From: Deinococcus apachensis DSM 19763
Lineage (GTDB): Bacteria; Deinococcota; Deinococci; Deinococcales; Deinococcaceae
NCBI RefSeq assembly: GCF_000381345.1
Contig: NZ_KB906402.1
Coordinates: 62,001-126,000, forward strand
Reading direction: 5' to 3'
Length of the DNA stretch: 64,000 nt
Part shown: one piece after another, positions 52,024 through 64,000 of the stretch
Layout of the letters: each line of letters starts with the position of its first letter
Position numbering within the stretch: the first letter of the stretch is position 1
Translations under genes and position numbers: made by a program
The notes under the pieces: generated by a model
The model's input: the letters and a program-made list of their open reading frames with translations, nothing else
Databases searched by the model: none
What the model was told of the DNA's origin: nothing

Positions 52024-52965
52024 ATGAGCCTCAGTTTGCCGCGTGAGAATGTTCCGCCCCGGCGGCGGCGCAGTTTCGAGAACAGCGGGCTGACGCCCTA
52101 CCTGTACCTGCTGCCCTTCGCGCTGCTGTTTCTCGTCTTCGTGGTCTACCCGGTGGGGTACGGCTTCTACGTGAGCCTGCACCGCTGGGACCTGCTCGCC
52201 GAGACGCGGCCCTTCGTGGGCCTGGAGTACTACCGCAACCTCTTTGACTTCAGCACGCCGCAGGCCCAGTTCTTCTGGAACTCGATGAAGAACACGGCCC
52301 TGTTCACCGTCATCAGCGTGCCTCTGCTCATCGCCGTGTCGCTGGGGCTCGCGCTGCTGCTGTACCGGCCGATCTTCGGGCGGGCCTTTTTCCGGGCGGT
52401 GTTCTTCCTGCCGGGCGTGCTCACCGTCTCGGTGATGGGCATCCTGTGGCGCTGGATGTTCGACAACCAGATCGGCCTGGTGAACGCGATCCGCACCGAC
52501 ATCTTCGGCATGCAGCCGCTGCCCTTCCTGTCCACTCAGGGCCTCGCCTGGATTCCGATCATCGTCGGCACGCTGTGGTGGACCATCGGCTTCAACATGA
52601 CCCTGTACCTCGCCGCGCTGGGCAACATCTCGCAGAGCCTCTACGAGGCCGCCGAGATCGACGGCGCGACCGCCTGGCCCAAGTTTCGCTTCATCACCTG
52701 GCCGCTGCTGGGCCCGGTCACGCTGTTCGTCTTCGTGACGACGGTGCTGGCGAGCTTCCAACTCTTCGGTCAGACACTGGTGATCACGGCGGGCGGGCCC
52801 AACCGCACCACCCAGAGCGCGATCCAGTACATCACCGAGGAGGCCTTCAGCAACAACCAGTTCTCCAGCGCCTCGGCGATGGCCTTTATGTTCGGCCTGG
52901 TCATGCTGATCTTCACGATCCTGCAATTCCGCATCATGGCGCGTGACGCCAGAGAGGGGAGCTGA
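52024..52965 (+). CDS. Sugar ABC transporter permease (MalF-like)
   Basis: A 313-aa integral membrane protein with six predicted helices, starting LTPYLYLLPFALLFLVFVVYP. The EAA loop that docks the ATPase reads YEAAEIDGATAWPKFRFITWP. GGGAGG lies before the ATG at 52024, whereas the longer frame to 51853 runs through the stem-loop. The next permease gene starts one base after its stop, so the pair is co-translated. No gene for the ATPase subunit is nearby; a shared MsmK/UgpC-type ATPase elsewhere is expected. Confidence 0.93.
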   Translation: MSLSLPRENVPPRRRRSFENSGLTPYLYLLPFALLFLVFVVYPVGYGFYVSLHRWDLLAETRPFVGLEYYRNLFDFSTPQAQFFWNSMKNTALFTVISVPLLIAVSLGLALLLYRPIFGRAFFRAVFFLPGVLTVSVMGILWRWMFDNQIGLVNAIRTDIFGMQPLPFLSTQGLAWIPIIVGTLWWTIGFNMTLYLAALGNISQSLYEAAEIDGATAWPKFRFITWPLLGPVTLFVFVTTVLASFQLFGQTLVITAGGPNRTTQSAIQYITEEAFSNNQFSSASAMAFMFGLVMLIFTILQFRIMARDAREGS

Positions 52966-52966
52966 G

Positions 52967-54885
<1,919 letters not shown>

Positions 54886-54924
54886 CGGCCCCACCCCGAA
54901 CAACATCTCCGAAAGGCACCACCG

Positions 54925-55854
54925 ATGACCCATACCCTCCACTCCGGCCCCCTGCCCCAGGAGCCGCTGTATCCCGCCAACTTCGCTGACCCCTTCGTGC
55001 TCCTGGTGGACGGCACGTACTACGCCTACGGCACCGGCCTCAACGGCCGGGCGGGGCAGCGGGCCTTCGAGGTGCTGTCCTCGCCCGACCTCGTCCACTG
55101 GACCTCGCACGGCGGCGCGCTGGAGCCGCTGAGCGAGGGGGAGCAGGACTACTGGGCGCCGGAGGTTGCGCGAAATGGCGACACCTTCTTCATGTACTAC
55201 TCGGTGGGGAATGGGGATAAGGGCCACCACCTGCGGGTGGCGACGGCGTCTGGTCCGCTGGGGCCTTTCGTGGACCAGGGGCTTAACCTCACGCCGGACG
55301 AGCCCTTCGCCATCGACCCGCACCCCTTCCAGGCGCCGGACGGCTCGTGGTGGCTGTTCTACGCGCGGGACGACCTGACGGGCGAGCGGCCCGGGACGCT
55401 GCTCGCCGCCGCCGAGCTGCGCGACATGACCCGGCTGGGGGAGACCCGGACGATCCTGCGCGCGAGCGGGGACTGGCAGGTGTACCAGCGCGCCCGCACG
55501 ATGTACGGGGCGGTGTACGACTGGCACACACTGGAAGGCCCCTTCGTGCTGTTCCGGGACGGTCAATACCACCTGCTGTACTCGGGCGGGGCGTGGACGA
55601 ACGAGACGTACGGGGTGGGGCACGCCACGGCGGACCATCCGCTGGGGCCGTGGACGGAACCGCAGCCGGGCGCGAACGTGCTGCGGACCGCCGGGCACCT
55701 GCGTGGCCCGGGGCACGCCAGCGTCACCCGGCGGGGGGAGGAGGACATCCTGATCTTTCACGCCTGGAACGAGGAACGCACCAAACGGCAACTGCACGCC
55801 GCGCCGCTGCGCTGGGTCAGTGGGAGCCCCACCGCCCTGCCCGAACCCATCTGA
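54925..55854 (+). CDS. Cytoplasmic GH43 glycosidase
   Basis: A 309-aa enzyme without a signal peptide. It shows [20 protein letters not shown] (base Asp), [36 protein letters not shown] (pKa Asp), [20 protein letters not shown] (acid Glu) and GPGHASVT. Being intracellular, it would act on the imported oligosaccharides, complementing the exported GH43 enzymes on both sides. GAAAGG lies before the ATG. Confidence 0.92.
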   Translation: MTHTLHSGPLPQEPLYPANFADPFVLLVDGTYYAYGTGLNGRAGQRAFEVLSSPDLVHWTSHGGALEPLSEGEQDYWAPEVARNGDTFFMYYSVGNGDKGHHLRVATASGPLGPFVDQGLNLTPDEPFAIDPHPFQAPDGSWWLFYARDDLTGERPGTLLAAAELRDMTRLGETRTILRASGDWQVYQRARTMYGAVYDWHTLEGPFVLFRDGQYHLLYSGGAWTNETYGVGHATADHPLGPWTEPQPGANVLRTAGHLRGPGHASVTRRGEEDILIFHAWNEERTKRQLHAAPLRWVSGSPTALPEPI

Positions 55855-55885
55855 CGGTCCATCTCCCTCATCCCGGAGGTTTTCC

Positions 55886-57691
55886 ATGCAGACCCGCCGT
55901 GTCTTGCTCGCCCCGCCCCTGCTGGGAGCGCTGCTGCTCACCTCGTGCGGGCGCCTGCCCCTGCCCCAGTTCGGGCGGACGTACACCAACCCGCCCGTCA
56001 TCACCAAGGCGGACGGCTCGCGGGTGGAGTCATGTGCCGACCCCGACATCATTCGGGGGCCGTCGGGCGATGCCAACTGGTACCTGTACTGCACGACGGA
56101 CCCGCACAGCGCGAACGACCGGGACGCGCAGGGCAACCTCAACTTCCACCTCATCAGCATGGCGAAGTCGAGCGACCTGGTGAACTGGACGTACGTGGGG
56201 GACGCCTTCAGCTCCAAGCCGGGGTGGGTGAAGGACGACGCGGGGCTGTGGGCGCCCGAGGTGCAGGAATTGAACGGCAAGTACCTGCTGTACTACACGG
56301 CGTCGGACACCAGGGCGGGCGGCAGCGCCATCGGGGTGGCGACGGGGCCCACGCCGACCGGGCCGTGGACGGACAGCGGCACGCCGGTCGTTGAACCGCA
56401 GCCGCCTCCCGGGGGGAACGACCCGAAGGCCCGCCGCTGGGTGTTCGACCCCGAGGTGGTGACCGACGACTCCGGCAACCGCTGGATGTATTACGGGAGC
56501 TACTTCGGCGGCATCTCGGTGCGGAAACTCAGCGCGGACGGCCTGCGAACCGACCCCGCCAACCAGAAGGAGGTGGCGCTCGACAACCGCTACGAGGGCA
56601 GTCAGGTGGTCAGACACGGCGGTTACTACTACCTGATGCTCTCGGCGACGAACTGCTGCAACGGGCCGCTGAGCGGCTACAGCGTGTTCGCGGGGCGCTC
56701 GGCCAGCCCGACCGGACCCTTCTACGACAAGGACGGCGTCTCGCTGATGGACCCGCGGGTGGGCGGCACGCCGGTCATCAGCATGAACGGCAACCGCTGG
56801 GTGGGACCGGGGCACAACGCCGTATTCCAGGACGCCGCCGGGCGCGATTGGACCGTCTACCACGCCATCGACCGCTTCGACTCGTACATCGACGTGGGGC
56901 GCAACATCAACAAGCGCCCCATGCTGCTCGATCCCCTCGACTGGGTGGACGGCTGGCCCACCGTGCGCGGCGGGGCCTGGGCGTCCGAGGGGCCGCAGCC
57001 CGCCCCCGCCGTCCACCGCTGGGAGCGGGCTGCCCCACCGTCCCCGGTCCGGGCGAACGACCAGCCGGGCGCGAAGCTGGACGCCTCCAGTGACGAGTTC
57101 AGCGGGAACAGCCTCGACCCGCGCTGGACCTGGGTGCGCCCGCCCACCAGTGGCGCTGCCGGGCTCGACAACGGCGTCTTCCGCTTCGACACCCAGTCGG
57201 CTGACCTCTTCGAGGACACAGACAACGCCTCAATCCTGACCGAGCAGGCCCCCCCTGGGGACTACCTCGTCGAGGTCAAGCTGAACATCGACCTGCCCGA
57301 CGAGGGGTGCTGCTTCAACTACTCGCAGGGCGGGCTGGTGATCTACGGGGACGACGACCGCTTCCTCAAGGCGGTGGTCTTCTCCAACTGGAACACCCGG
57401 CAGATCGAGTTCGCCAAGGAGGTTCAGGCGAGCGCTCCCGGCTTCCCGCGCTACGGCAACACCGTCCTCGCCTCTCCCGGCCGCGACACCTGGCTGCGAA
57501 TCGCGCGGCGCGCGGTGGGCAACGAGGAGACGTACACCGGGTACTCCAGCCGCGACGGGGTCCATTGGACACGGGGCGGCACCTGGACACACGCTCTGGG
57601 GCAGGCGAGGATCGGCCTGGTCTCAATGGGCGGCAAGGGGTTCACCACCCGCTTCGACTACGTGCGGGTGTACCGGCTGGCGGGGCCGTGA
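55886..57691 (+). CDS. GH43 lipoprotein with C-terminal concanavalin-like domain
   Basis: A 601-aa protein. The lipobox LTSCG ends the signal peptide, so it is surface-anchored. The GH43 propeller (to about residue 385) has [76 protein letters not shown] and [10 protein letters not shown]. Residues about 415-601 are a DUF1349-like beta-sandwich ([21 protein letters not shown] ... [13 protein letters not shown]), common in beta-xylosidases and arabinosidases for substrate binding. CGGAGG lies upstream of the ATG at 55886. It is the last gene of the operon. Confidence 0.92.
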   Translation: MQTRRVLLAPPLLGALLLTSCGRLPLPQFGRTYTNPPVITKADGSRVESCADPDIIRGPSGDANWYLYCTTDPHSANDRDAQGNLNFHLISMAKSSDLVNWTYVGDAFSSKPGWVKDDAGLWAPEVQELNGKYLLYYTASDTRAGGSAIGVATGPTPTGPWTDSGTPVVEPQPPPGGNDPKARRWVFDPEVVTDDSGNRWMYYGSYFGGISVRKLSADGLRTDPANQKEVALDNRYEGSQVVRHGGYYYLMLSATNCCNGPLSGYSVFAGRSASPTGPFYDKDGVSLMDPRVGGTPVISMNGNRWVGPGHNAVFQDAAGRDWTVYHAIDRFDSYIDVGRNINKRPMLLDPLDWVDGWPTVRGGAWASEGPQPAPAVHRWERAAPPSPVRANDQPGAKLDASSDEFSGNSLDPRWTWVRPPTSGAAGLDNGVFRFDTQSADLFEDTDNASILTEQAPPGDYLVEVKLNIDLPDEGCCFNYSQGGLVIYGDDDRFLKAVVFSNWNTRQIEFAKEVQASAPGFPRYGNTVLASPGRDTWLRIARRAVGNEETYTGYSSRDGVHWTRGGTWTHALGQARIGLVSMGGKGFTTRFDYVRVYRLAGP

Positions 57692-57732
57692 GGGGCGGGA
57701 ACTTTTCGCCTTCCGGAGCCGGGTGGGAACGT

Positions 57733-57738
57733 TAGAAT
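57733..57738 (+). promoter_or_regulatory. -10 box TAGAAT, leaderless layout, histidine kinase
   Basis: TAGAAT lies 6 nt before the ATG at 57745. Confidence 0.5.
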
Positions 57739-57744
57739 CGGCCC

Positions 57745-60700
57745 ATGAAGCCCAGCCCGGGCACCGAGACTCTGTTTCATGCCCGCCTCCTGTACGACGC
57801 CCTGCCCGACCCGCTGTGGCTGGCGGACGCCTCCGGCCACCTCACGCTCGTCAACCAGGCGTGGCGGGCCTACACCGGCCTGGACGAGTCTGAGGTGCTG
57901 GGCCAGCCCTTCGTAGAGGCGCTGCACCCCGGCGAGCGTGCGGAGCTGCTGGGCCGCTGGCAGGCCGCCTGGCCGCTGGGGGAGGAGGTGGCGGGCGACC
58001 ACCGGCTGCGCGGGGCGGGGGGCGAGTACCACTGGTTCGCCCTGCGGGCCCGCCCCGCCCCGGACCTCGGCCCGGGCACCTGGGTCTGGACCGCCCACGA
58101 GCTGGACCGGGAGGGGCCGGAGCGTCCCGGCACGGGGGAGGAGCGGGTCCACGCGCTGGAGCGGGCCTATCAGGACGCCGAACTCCTCGCGGCGCTGTCG
58201 GCGGCGCTGCAGGGTGCGGCGACCCCCGGGCAGGTGGCCGAGCAGGCGCTGCGGCTGATCGGCCCGGCGCTGGGGGCGCGCAGCATGCTCGTGGTGCGGC
58301 TGGACGGCGAGGCCATCCGCCTGCCCACGATCTGGGGCGACACGCCGCCCGCCATTGTGGCGCACATGACCCGCCCCGGCCTGACGCTCGCGGGGGCGCC
58401 GGTCCTGGCGCGGGTGGCCCGCGAGGGGCACGGCGTGTACCTGCATGACTACCGGGCCGAGCCGGGCACCCTGACCACCTTCCCGGCGCTGGCCTGCGGG
58501 GTCGAGCCCATCCGCACGCCGGGCGGCACCCTGGAGGGCTTTCTGGTCGTGTGGCGCCCGGTGGGGCCTCAGCCCTGGGAGCCCGAGGAACGCAGGCTGC
58601 TGCGGCGGGCGGCGGGAACGCTGGGCCTGGCCCTGGAACGCGCGGCGGCGGTGCAGCGGCTGGCCGAGGGGGCGGCGGCCCTGGACGCCTTCGTGGCCTT
58701 CAGCGAGGCGGTGGGCCACGAGACGGAGGTGTACGCGCTGGCCCGGCGGGCCGGGGAAGTGCTGCGCGCCACGCTGGGGGGCGTGAGCGTGGCGTACTAC
58801 GAGCTGGAGGGGGCGCTGTGGCGCGCGAGGGTCTGGACCGAGGACCTCGCGCCCGAGGTCGTGGGGACCCTGACCCAGGGCCTGCCCCTGGATACGCCCA
58901 GCTTCGCGCGGGCGGTGGAGAGCCGGGAGCCGGTGTTCGTCTCCGGCTGGGACGCGGCGCGCGAGGAGGTGGAGCACACCGAGGCCTACGGCGCCGTCGC
59001 CCTGTTCCCGTACTTCGGCGGGGCGGGGCCGCGCAGCCTGCTCGTCGTGGGCACTCAGGACGCGCGGGACTGGTCCGAGCGCGAGCAGGCGGTGGTGTTG
59101 GCGGTGGGGCGCAGCCTGGGGCTGAGCCTGGAGCGGGCGGACGTGGCCGCGCGGCTCGCCGCCCAGAACGCGGAGCTGGAGGCCCGCGCCCGGGCCCTGG
59201 AGGGCTTTGCCGAGCTGACCCGAGACCTCAGCCTGCGGGCCGACCCCCACGCGCTGGTCCGGCGGGCGCAGGAGGTCGTGCTCTCGCTGCTGCCCCAGGG
59301 CTACGCGCTGTACTACGAGCGGGAGGGGGAGCGCTGGCGCAACCGGGTGCAGGTGGGCGAGGTGGGGCACGCCGACCTCCAGGCCTTCATTGACGCGGGG
59401 CCGCTGGTCGGCGTGACGCCGAGCGTGGACATTCCCTGGGCCACCCGGCAGCCCTTCTACCAAGACGCCTACGCGCGGGGCAGCGACACCCCGGCCGAGC
59501 TGGTGCAGCACGTGAATGCCGCCGCGTCCCTGCCGGTGCTGCGCCGGGGGGAGGTGGCCGGGGTGTTCATCGCCGTGCTGTTCGAGGAGCGGGCGTGGAC
59601 GCGCACCGACCGCGTGGTGCTGGAGACGGTGGTTCGCAGCCTGGGCACCGCGCTGGAGGCGGCACAGGGGGTGGCGGACCTCGCGCGGCGCACCCGGGAG
59701 GTCACCGAGTGGCGCGAACGCTACGAGGTCGCCGTGCAGGGCTCGGGCAACCTGCTGTACGACTGGAACGCCGCCACGGGAGAGATGGTCTACGGCGGCC
59801 CGCTGGAGGAGATCACCGGCTACACCCCGGGGGAACTCGCCGGACACGCGGGCCGGTGGATGGAAAGCCTGGTCCACCCCGAGGACCGGGCCGCCTTCCG
59901 GGAGGAGGCGATCCGGGCGGTGCGCGAGCGCGCGGTGCTGCACACCGGCTTCCGGGTCCAGCGCAAGGACGGCAGCGTGCGCGAGGTCGAGACGGACGGG
60001 CACTTCATGTGGAACGCGGGGGGCGAGGTCACGCGCATGGTCGGCCTGATCCGCGACGTGACCGAGCGCCGCGAGGCCGAGGAGCGGCTGCGGCGCAGCA
60101 ACGAGGAACTGCGGCGCTCGAACGCGGAGCTGGAGCAGTTCGCCTACGTGGCCTCCCACGACCTCCAGGCCCCGCTGCGGGCGGTGACGAGCTTCGCCGA
60201 ACTCGCCCTCAGGCGCTACGGGGACGGGCTCGACGAGCGCGGCCAGCTCTACCTGCGCCAGATCGTCGAGAACGGGCAGCACATGAAGCGCCTGGTGGAC
60301 GACCTGCTGGGCTTCTCGCGCCTGAACACCCGGCCCCGCCACCCCCGGGCCGCCGACGCCGCCGCGGTGTTCGACCAGGTCGCCCGGCGCATCGCGGACG
60401 AGGTGGAGGCGGCGGGGGGACGGCTCACCCGCGATCCCCTGCCCTGCGTCCTCGCCGACCCGGCGCGGCTGGACCAACTGCTTCAGAACCTGCTGTCCAA
60501 CGCGCTGAAATACCGCCGCGAGGGGGCGCCGCCCCGAGTGCACGTCTCCGCCCGGCGCGAGGGGGAGCTGTGGCGCTTTTCCGTGCGCGACAACGGCATC
60601 GGGATTGAGCCGCAGTATTTCGAGCGCATCTTCGTGATCTTCCAGCGCCTGCACGGCCGCGAGGAGTTCGACGGCACCGGCATCGGGCTGGCCGTGTGCA

Positions 60701-60828
60701 AGAAGATCGTCGAGCAGCACGGGGGGGAACTCTGGCTGGAGAGCGCGCCGGGGGAGGGAAGCACGTTCCTCTTCACCCTGCCCGCCTGCCCGCCGGAGGA
60801 GCCCACTCCCCCGGCGCCGCTGGGCTAG
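57745..60828 (+). CDS. Cytoplasmic PAS/GAF sensor histidine kinase, orphan
   Basis: A 1027-aa soluble kinase without transmembrane segments. Domains in order: PAS (residues about 12-120, [19 protein letters not shown]), three GAF-like domains (about 140-300, 310-465, 480-640), and a second PAS/PAC (about 655-775, [18 protein letters not shown]). A HisKA domain follows with phospho-acceptor His805 in [14 protein letters not shown], then HATPase_c with the N box [14 protein letters not shown]1 [10 protein letters not shown] and G2 [12 protein letters not shown]. The DHp sequence is of the phytochrome-like subfamily, but no chromophore domain is evident. There is no response regulator beside it; the stimulus is unknown. 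Confidence 0.93.
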   Translation: MKPSPGTETLFHARLLYDALPDPLWLADASGHLTLVNQAWRAYTGLDESEVLGQPFVEALHPGERAELLGRWQAAWPLGEEVAGDHRLRGAGGEYHWFALRARPAPDLGPGTWVWTAHELDREGPERPGTGEERVHALERAYQDAELLAALSAALQGAATPGQVAEQALRLIGPALGARSMLVVRLDGEAIRLPTIWGDTPPAIVAHMTRPGLTLAGAPVLARVAREGHGVYLHDYRAEPGTLTTFPALACGVEPIRTPGGTLEGFLVVWRPVGPQPWEPEERRLLRRAAGTLGLALERAAAVQRLAEGAAALDAFVAFSEAVGHETEVYALARRAGEVLRATLGGVSVAYYELEGALWRARVWTEDLAPEVVGTLTQGLPLDTPSFARAVESREPVFVSGWDAAREEVEHTEAYGAVALFPYFGGAGPRSLLVVGTQDARDWSEREQAVVLAVGRSLGLSLERADVAARLAAQNAELEARARALEGFAELTRDLSLRADPHALVRRAQEVVLSLLPQGYALYYEREGERWRNRVQVGEVGHADLQAFIDAGPLVGVTPSVDIPWATRQPFYQDAYARGSDTPAELVQHVNAAASLPVLRRGEVAGVFIAVLFEERAWTRTDRVVLETVVRSLGTALEAAQGVADLARRTREVTEWRERYEVAVQGSGNLLYDWNAATGEMVYGGPLEEITGYTPGELAGHAGRWMESLVHPEDRAAFREEAIRAVRERAVLHTGFRVQRKDGSVREVETDGHFMWNAGGEVTRMVGLIRDVTERREAEERLRRSNEELRRSNAELEQFAYVASHDLQAPLRAVTSFAELALRRYGDGLDERGQLYLRQIVENGQHMKRLVDDLLGFSRLNTRPRHPRAADAAAVFDQVARRIADEVEAAGGRLTRDPLPCVLADPARLDQLLQNLLSNALKYRREGAPPRVHVSARREGELWRFSVRDNGIGIEPQYFERIFVIFQRLHGREEFDGTGIGLAVCKKIVEQHGGELWLESAPGEGSTFLFTLPACPPEEPTPPAPLG

Positions 60829-60899
60829 AGTACGGGGGCAGCACAACCCAGTTTGGCGACGAGGTCGGCCGCGCCCTTGCCTGCCCCCGGAGGAAGACC

Positions 60900-62879
60900 A
60901 TGTCCCAGCCCCTCAGCCCAGGCCAGCGCCGGACCCTGCTCGCCCTGGTGGACACCTTCGCCCCCGCGCTCAGGCGGGCAGGCGACCCCCACGGCTTCTA
61001 CGCGACCCCCGGCAGCGCCTCGGGCGCACACCTGGCCGCGGAGGCGTTCCTCGCGGAGCTTTCCGGCGACCAGCGGGCCGACCTGGGGCGGCTGCTGGAC
61101 ATCCTGGGCCGGGCCGGGATGCGGCGGTGGATGCCGCTCGCCGGGCGTGAGGCCGTGCTGCGTGGGGTGAGCCGTCTCGACCCGCGGGCCGCCCAGGGGA
61201 TCGCGGCGCTGCGGCGGCTGTGCCTGATGCTGACCTACGCGGGGGCGGGCCCGGAGGCGCCCAACCCCTTCTGGCGGCAGTTCGGCTACCCGGGACCCAC
61301 CTTCACGGGCGGGGCGAGCGAGCCTGACCTCCCGACCGTGCGCCCCGGGGACGGTGCCACGCTGGAGGCGGACGTGGTGGTCGTGGGGTCCGGGGCGGGG
61401 GGCGGCGTGATCGCCGGGGAACTCGCGGGGCGCGGCCTGCGGGTGGTCGTGCTGGAGGCGGGCGCGCAGTTCGCCGACGCCGAGCTGGGCAAGTCCGAGC
61501 TGTGGGCGTACCGGAACCTGTACTGGCGCGGCGGCTTTACCCCGACCGCCGATGGGAACGTGTCGCTGATCGCCGGAAAAACCCTGGGCGGCGGCACCAC
61601 CGTGAACTGGATGAACTGCGTCCGCACCCCGGATGAGGTACGCCGCGAGTGGGCCGGGCTGGGCCTGGAGGGACTGGACGGCCCGGCGTTCGAGGCCGAC
61701 CTCGACGCCGTCATGGCGCGCCTCGGGGCGAACGACCAGGCGAGCGAGTACAACGGCACCCACCTGCGGATGCTGGAGGGTGCGCAGCGGCTGGGCTACC
61801 GGGCGAGGAAAGCCTTCCGCAACGCCGACCCCGCGCGGCACGACCCACAGCACGCCGGGCACATCGGCTTCGGGGACGCGACCGGCAGCAAGCAGAGCAC
61901 CCTCAAGACGTACCTGAGGGACGCGGTGGCGCGGGGCGCCCGGATCGTGACGCGCGCCGCCGCTGAGCGCATTCTCACCGAGGGGGGCCGGGCGGTCGGG
62001 GTGGCGGCCACGGTGAGGGGGGAGGACGGCACGTTCCGGCAGGTGACGGTGCGCGCCCCCCAGGTCGTCGTGGCAGGCGGGGCGCTGGAGACACCCGCGC
62101 TGCTGCTGCGCTCGGGGCTGGGCGGCCCGGCGGTCGGCGAGTACCTGCGGCTGCACCCCTGCGGCGTGCTGACCGGGCTGTTCGCCGAGGACCAGCGCAA
62201 CTGGTGGGGCCCGGCCCAGGCCGCTCTCGTCGACGAGTTCTCGGGGCGCGTAGGCGGCTACGGCTACCTGGTCGAGACGATCCAGTACACCACCGGCCTG
62301 CACGCGGCGGCCGCAACCTGGAGAAGTGGCGCGGCGCACAAGGACCTGATGGCCGGGCACAGCCGCAGCGTCACCCTGATCCACCTCACCCGAGACCACG
62401 GCCACGGCCGGGTGACCCTGGACGGGCAGGGCCAGGCGCGGGTGACCTACGCCGTGACCGACCCGCTGGACGTGGAAAACTACTGGCACGGCCAGGCGAC
62501 GGTGGCGCGATTGCTGGAGGCGGCGGGCGCGGAAGCCATCCATGCGTCGTCCGGACGCGCGCGACCCTGGAAACGCGGGGAGGACCTGGAGGCCTGGATC
62601 GCCGGGTTGCGGACCCAGCCCATCGACACGGGCGGGCACGCGGTCTTCAGCGCGCACCAGATGGGCACGGCGCGGATGGGGCTCGACCCCGACACCAGTG
62701 TCGCGAACCCCCGGGGCGAGTTGCACCGCACCCCCGGCGTCTGGATCGGCGACACGAGCGCCTTTCCGACCTCCTCGGGCGCCAACCCCATGATCACCTG
62801 TATGGCGCTGGCCCGTCGCACCGCCCGCTTCGTCGCGCAGGCGGCCGGGGTGCGCGAGGGAGCGCTCAGCGCGGACTGA
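60900..62879 (+). CDS. GMC-family FAD oxidoreductase, long-chain alcohol oxidase-like
   Basis: A 659-aa flavoenzyme. The first 130 residues are a helical region like gluconate 2-dehydrogenase subunit 3. The FAD fold starts VVVGSGAGGGVIAGELAGRGL near residue 160; AGKTLGGGTTVNWMNCVRTP and APQVVVAGGALETPALLLRSG follow. The GMC C-terminal domain has the catalytic His in SAHQMGTARMG and ends PGVWIGDTSAFPTSSGANPM. The family oxidises long-chain or sterol-like alcohols; the substrate is unknown. GGAGG lies before the ATG at 60900; the frame to 60696 overlaps the kinase gene. It is transcribed just after the kinase. Confidence 0.9.
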   Translation: MSQPLSPGQRRTLLALVDTFAPALRRAGDPHGFYATPGSASGAHLAAEAFLAELSGDQRADLGRLLDILGRAGMRRWMPLAGREAVLRGVSRLDPRAAQGIAALRRLCLMLTYAGAGPEAPNPFWRQFGYPGPTFTGGASEPDLPTVRPGDGATLEADVVVVGSGAGGGVIAGELAGRGLRVVVLEAGAQFADAELGKSELWAYRNLYWRGGFTPTADGNVSLIAGKTLGGGTTVNWMNCVRTPDEVRREWAGLGLEGLDGPAFEADLDAVMARLGANDQASEYNGTHLRMLEGAQRLGYRARKAFRNADPARHDPQHAGHIGFGDATGSKQSTLKTYLRDAVARGARIVTRAAAERILTEGGRAVGVAATVRGEDGTFRQVTVRAPQVVVAGGALETPALLLRSGLGGPAVGEYLRLHPCGVLTGLFAEDQRNWWGPAQAALVDEFSGRVGGYGYLVETIQYTTGLHAAAATWRSGAAHKDLMAGHSRSVTLIHLTRDHGHGRVTLDGQGQARVTYAVTDPLDVENYWHGQATVARLLEAAGAEAIHASSGRARPWKRGEDLEAWIAGLRTQPIDTGGHAVFSAHQMGTARMGLDPDTSVANPRGELHRTPGVWIGDTSAFPTSSGANPMITCMALARRTARFVAQAAGVREGALSAD

Positions 62880-63084
62880 GCCCAAGTGACTCCAGTTCCT
62901 GAACCCCCAGGGATGGGAAGGGGAGAGCCCGGGAGGCAACCGGGGCATCAACTACGTCCGAGGTCCGCACAGCCCGTGCAGGCCTACCGGCCCATCCACC
63001 TCCCAGAGCCCGCCCTCTTTCCTGTTCCCTTCGGATGGAGGTCAGGGTATGTTCAGAACCTTTCCACCGGAATCCGGGGAGCCT

Positions 63085-63258
63085 TCACGGGGAGATTCCG
63101 GGAACCCGGGTGCCGACGATGCGGGCGTAGCCCTGGAGGTCGGTCGCGCCCTCGGTCGAGATCAGGAGCACGCGGCTGTCCCCACCCATTCCGAGGGCGT
63201 CCCGGTGGACCCCGGCGTCCAGCCCGGTCAGGGCGGCGAGCAGCCCCGCAATCGAGGC
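63085..63258 (-). pseudogene. dpaL: 3' fragment of a diaminopropionate ammonia-lyase gene
   Basis: The minus-strand frame reads SIAGLLAALTGLDAG, then DALGMGGDSRVLLISTEGATD and LQGYARIVGTR, then a stop. This is the C-terminal PLP-phosphate-binding and closing region of diaminopropionate ammonia-lyase. Nothing of the other 300-plus residues is present; homology ends abruptly near 63258, where a plus-strand GntR fragment begins. It is not expressed as an enzyme. Confidence 0.6.
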
Positions 63259-63654
63259 GCTCGACGTGCTCGCGCTGGAACAGGCCAGATCACAGATCAC
63301 CGAGGGCCACCTGCGGCGGTTGGAGGAGGCCAACGCTGACCTCGCGTGGGCGCTGGAGGACCACGACGCCCGCGCCCTCTCGGCGGACGACGCGTTTCAC
63401 GAGGTGCGGGTCGACGCGGCGGGCAACCGGGCCCTGGCCGATGTGCTGGGGCAGGTCAAGCTCAAGTCGCGGCGGGTGGAACTCGCGTACTTCGGCCAGG
63501 AGGCGTGCGGGGAACGCTCCTGGGCGACCACGCGGCGATGGTCGAGGCCCTGCGCGCCCGCCAGTGGGACCGGGCCGCTGCCCTGCTGCGCCGGAACTGG
63601 CGGGGCAGCCTGGAGCGCCTGGTCGCGCAGCAGGACCCCGGGGCGGGACGCTGA
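63255..63654 (+). pseudogene. GntR-family regulator, FCD half only, frameshifted
   Basis: LALEQARSQITEGHLRRLEEAN, LSADDAFHEVRVDAAGNRALADVL and VELAYFGQEACGE form an FCD ligand-binding domain. After a -1 shift near 63512 the frame continues DHAAMVEALRARQWDRAAALL to a stop. The DNA-binding half is absent. With the adjacent dpaL tail it looks like the product of a deletion that removed the 5' halves of two divergent genes. Confidence 0.6.
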
Positions 63655-63706
63655 CGAAGGCCGTCACCCGTCTTGCGACAGCCCGCCGACACCCGTCCTG
63701 GGTAAT

Positions 63707-63730
63707 TCACACTAATCTGACTTAGTGTGA
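63707..63730. promoter_or_regulatory. Inverted repeat, probable operator
   Basis: TCACACTAA-TCTGAC-TTAGTGTGA is a perfect 9+9 inverted repeat, 9 bp before an ATG (63739) that opens MKAVAVQPT and stays open to the window end. The composition of that frame is not convincingly protein-like, so I do not call it a gene. Confidence 0.45.
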
Positions 63731-63739
63731 GAACAGAAA

Positions 63740-64000
63740 TGAAGGCAGTCGCCGTCCAACCCACACGGCTGGGCCTCTTCTGGCAGCGAGGGCGTGGCCC
63801 CGTCTTCCCTGGAACGGCTCGGCGCGTCCGGCCTCCGTCCGTTGGCGGCGCGGCTGGACCAAGTCTCTTTTCCCACGCAGCTCGCCTGGCCTACAACTCA
63901 AATGCAACCACGAGTGGCCGGGGAGACCCGCTCGCGCCTGGGCCCTTCACCCATCCTCTACCCCTTAAAACAGTTTCGAGGCCCCTTCCTGGCCTTCCTA
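63740..64000. other. Right-end region without a confident gene
   Basis: Downstream of the inverted repeat. All frames have poor codon character for this genome; the plus frame from 63739 begins like the zinc alcohol/glucose dehydrogenase start MKAVAV but loses resemblance at once. It may be a decayed gene or continue beyond the window. Confidence 0.3.

Noticed and set aside
57658..60846. 1062-codon minus frame antisense to the histidine kinase
   Set aside because: An antisense shadow typical of high-G+C DNA; the plus strand encodes a complete, well-motifed kinase.
63722..63907. 61-aa minus-strand frame near the right end
   Set aside because: No start signal, basic random composition, and it overlaps the operator-like palindrome.

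Overview
The window reads as a stretch of a Deinococcus-type genome. The base composition is about 70 % G+C and genes are packed on both strands. At least ten genes carry a bare TANNNT -10 box 5-8 nt in front of the start codon, the leaderless layout typical of Deinococcus. There is also one clear 17-bp copy of the radiation/desiccation response motif (RDRM) at 349-365. Catalase, MutY, a short UvrA-like ATPase and a Ras-like GTPase/roadblock module fit this picture. The species cannot be named from the sequence alone.

Left part (1-13.3 kb): a partial small gene behind the RDRM; a TTG-started ABC exporter; then a secreted-protein cluster of an NlpC/P60-like DUF1175 protein, a large bacterial alpha-2-macroglobulin with an intact CxEQ thioester, and an HExxH peptidase-MA-like protein. 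A frameshifted SARP/BTAD-type regulator pseudogene follows, butted onto an N- and C-terminally damaged TSP3-PKD-LamG fragment.

Minus-strand block 12.7-19.75 kb: STAND-type AAA/TPR ATPase, then a SIR2-like/macro-like multidomain protein, a small membrane protein, a glutaminyl cyclase and a lipoprotein. The STAND + SIR2-like pair is the best candidate here for an undescribed conflict or signalling system. The SIR2 motif order is kept, but the usual catalytic His-Gly is Gln-Gly.

20-37.5 kb: a frameshifted glycosidase/discoidin pseudogene; a beta-helix lipoprotein; an AMIN + Amidase_3 cell-wall amidase; a DUF4388-GTPase-roadblock-V4R-like module closed by a terminator; MutY; a CobA-HemD fusion for siroheme/B12 precursors; a GH15 glucoamylase-like enzyme; a 740-aa UvrA-like ABC protein; an AT-rich island; and a LysM + C39-like secreted protein.

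37.5-48.5 kb: an NmrA-like/aldo-keto reductase pair divergent from a TetR regulator with an inverted repeat over its own start. An IclR regulator is divergent from a translationally coupled hutUGIH histidine-degradation operon, with a palindrome between them. Three small hypothetical proteins follow.

48.5-64 kb: catalase with a good promoter and terminator. Next is a six-gene pentose-polysaccharide operon (sugar-binding protein, two permeases, three GH43 enzymes) without its own ATPase or regulator. Then come a cytoplasmic PAS/GAF orphan histidine kinase, a GMC oxidoreductase, and a deletion scar joining the tail of a diaminopropionate ammonia-lyase to the FCD half of a GntR regulator.

Broken genes at 8.7-11.3, 20.0-21.3 and 63.3-63.65 kb share one lesion type, mostly single-base loss from CC or GG doublets. 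I found no tRNA, rRNA, CRISPR array or intact transposase.
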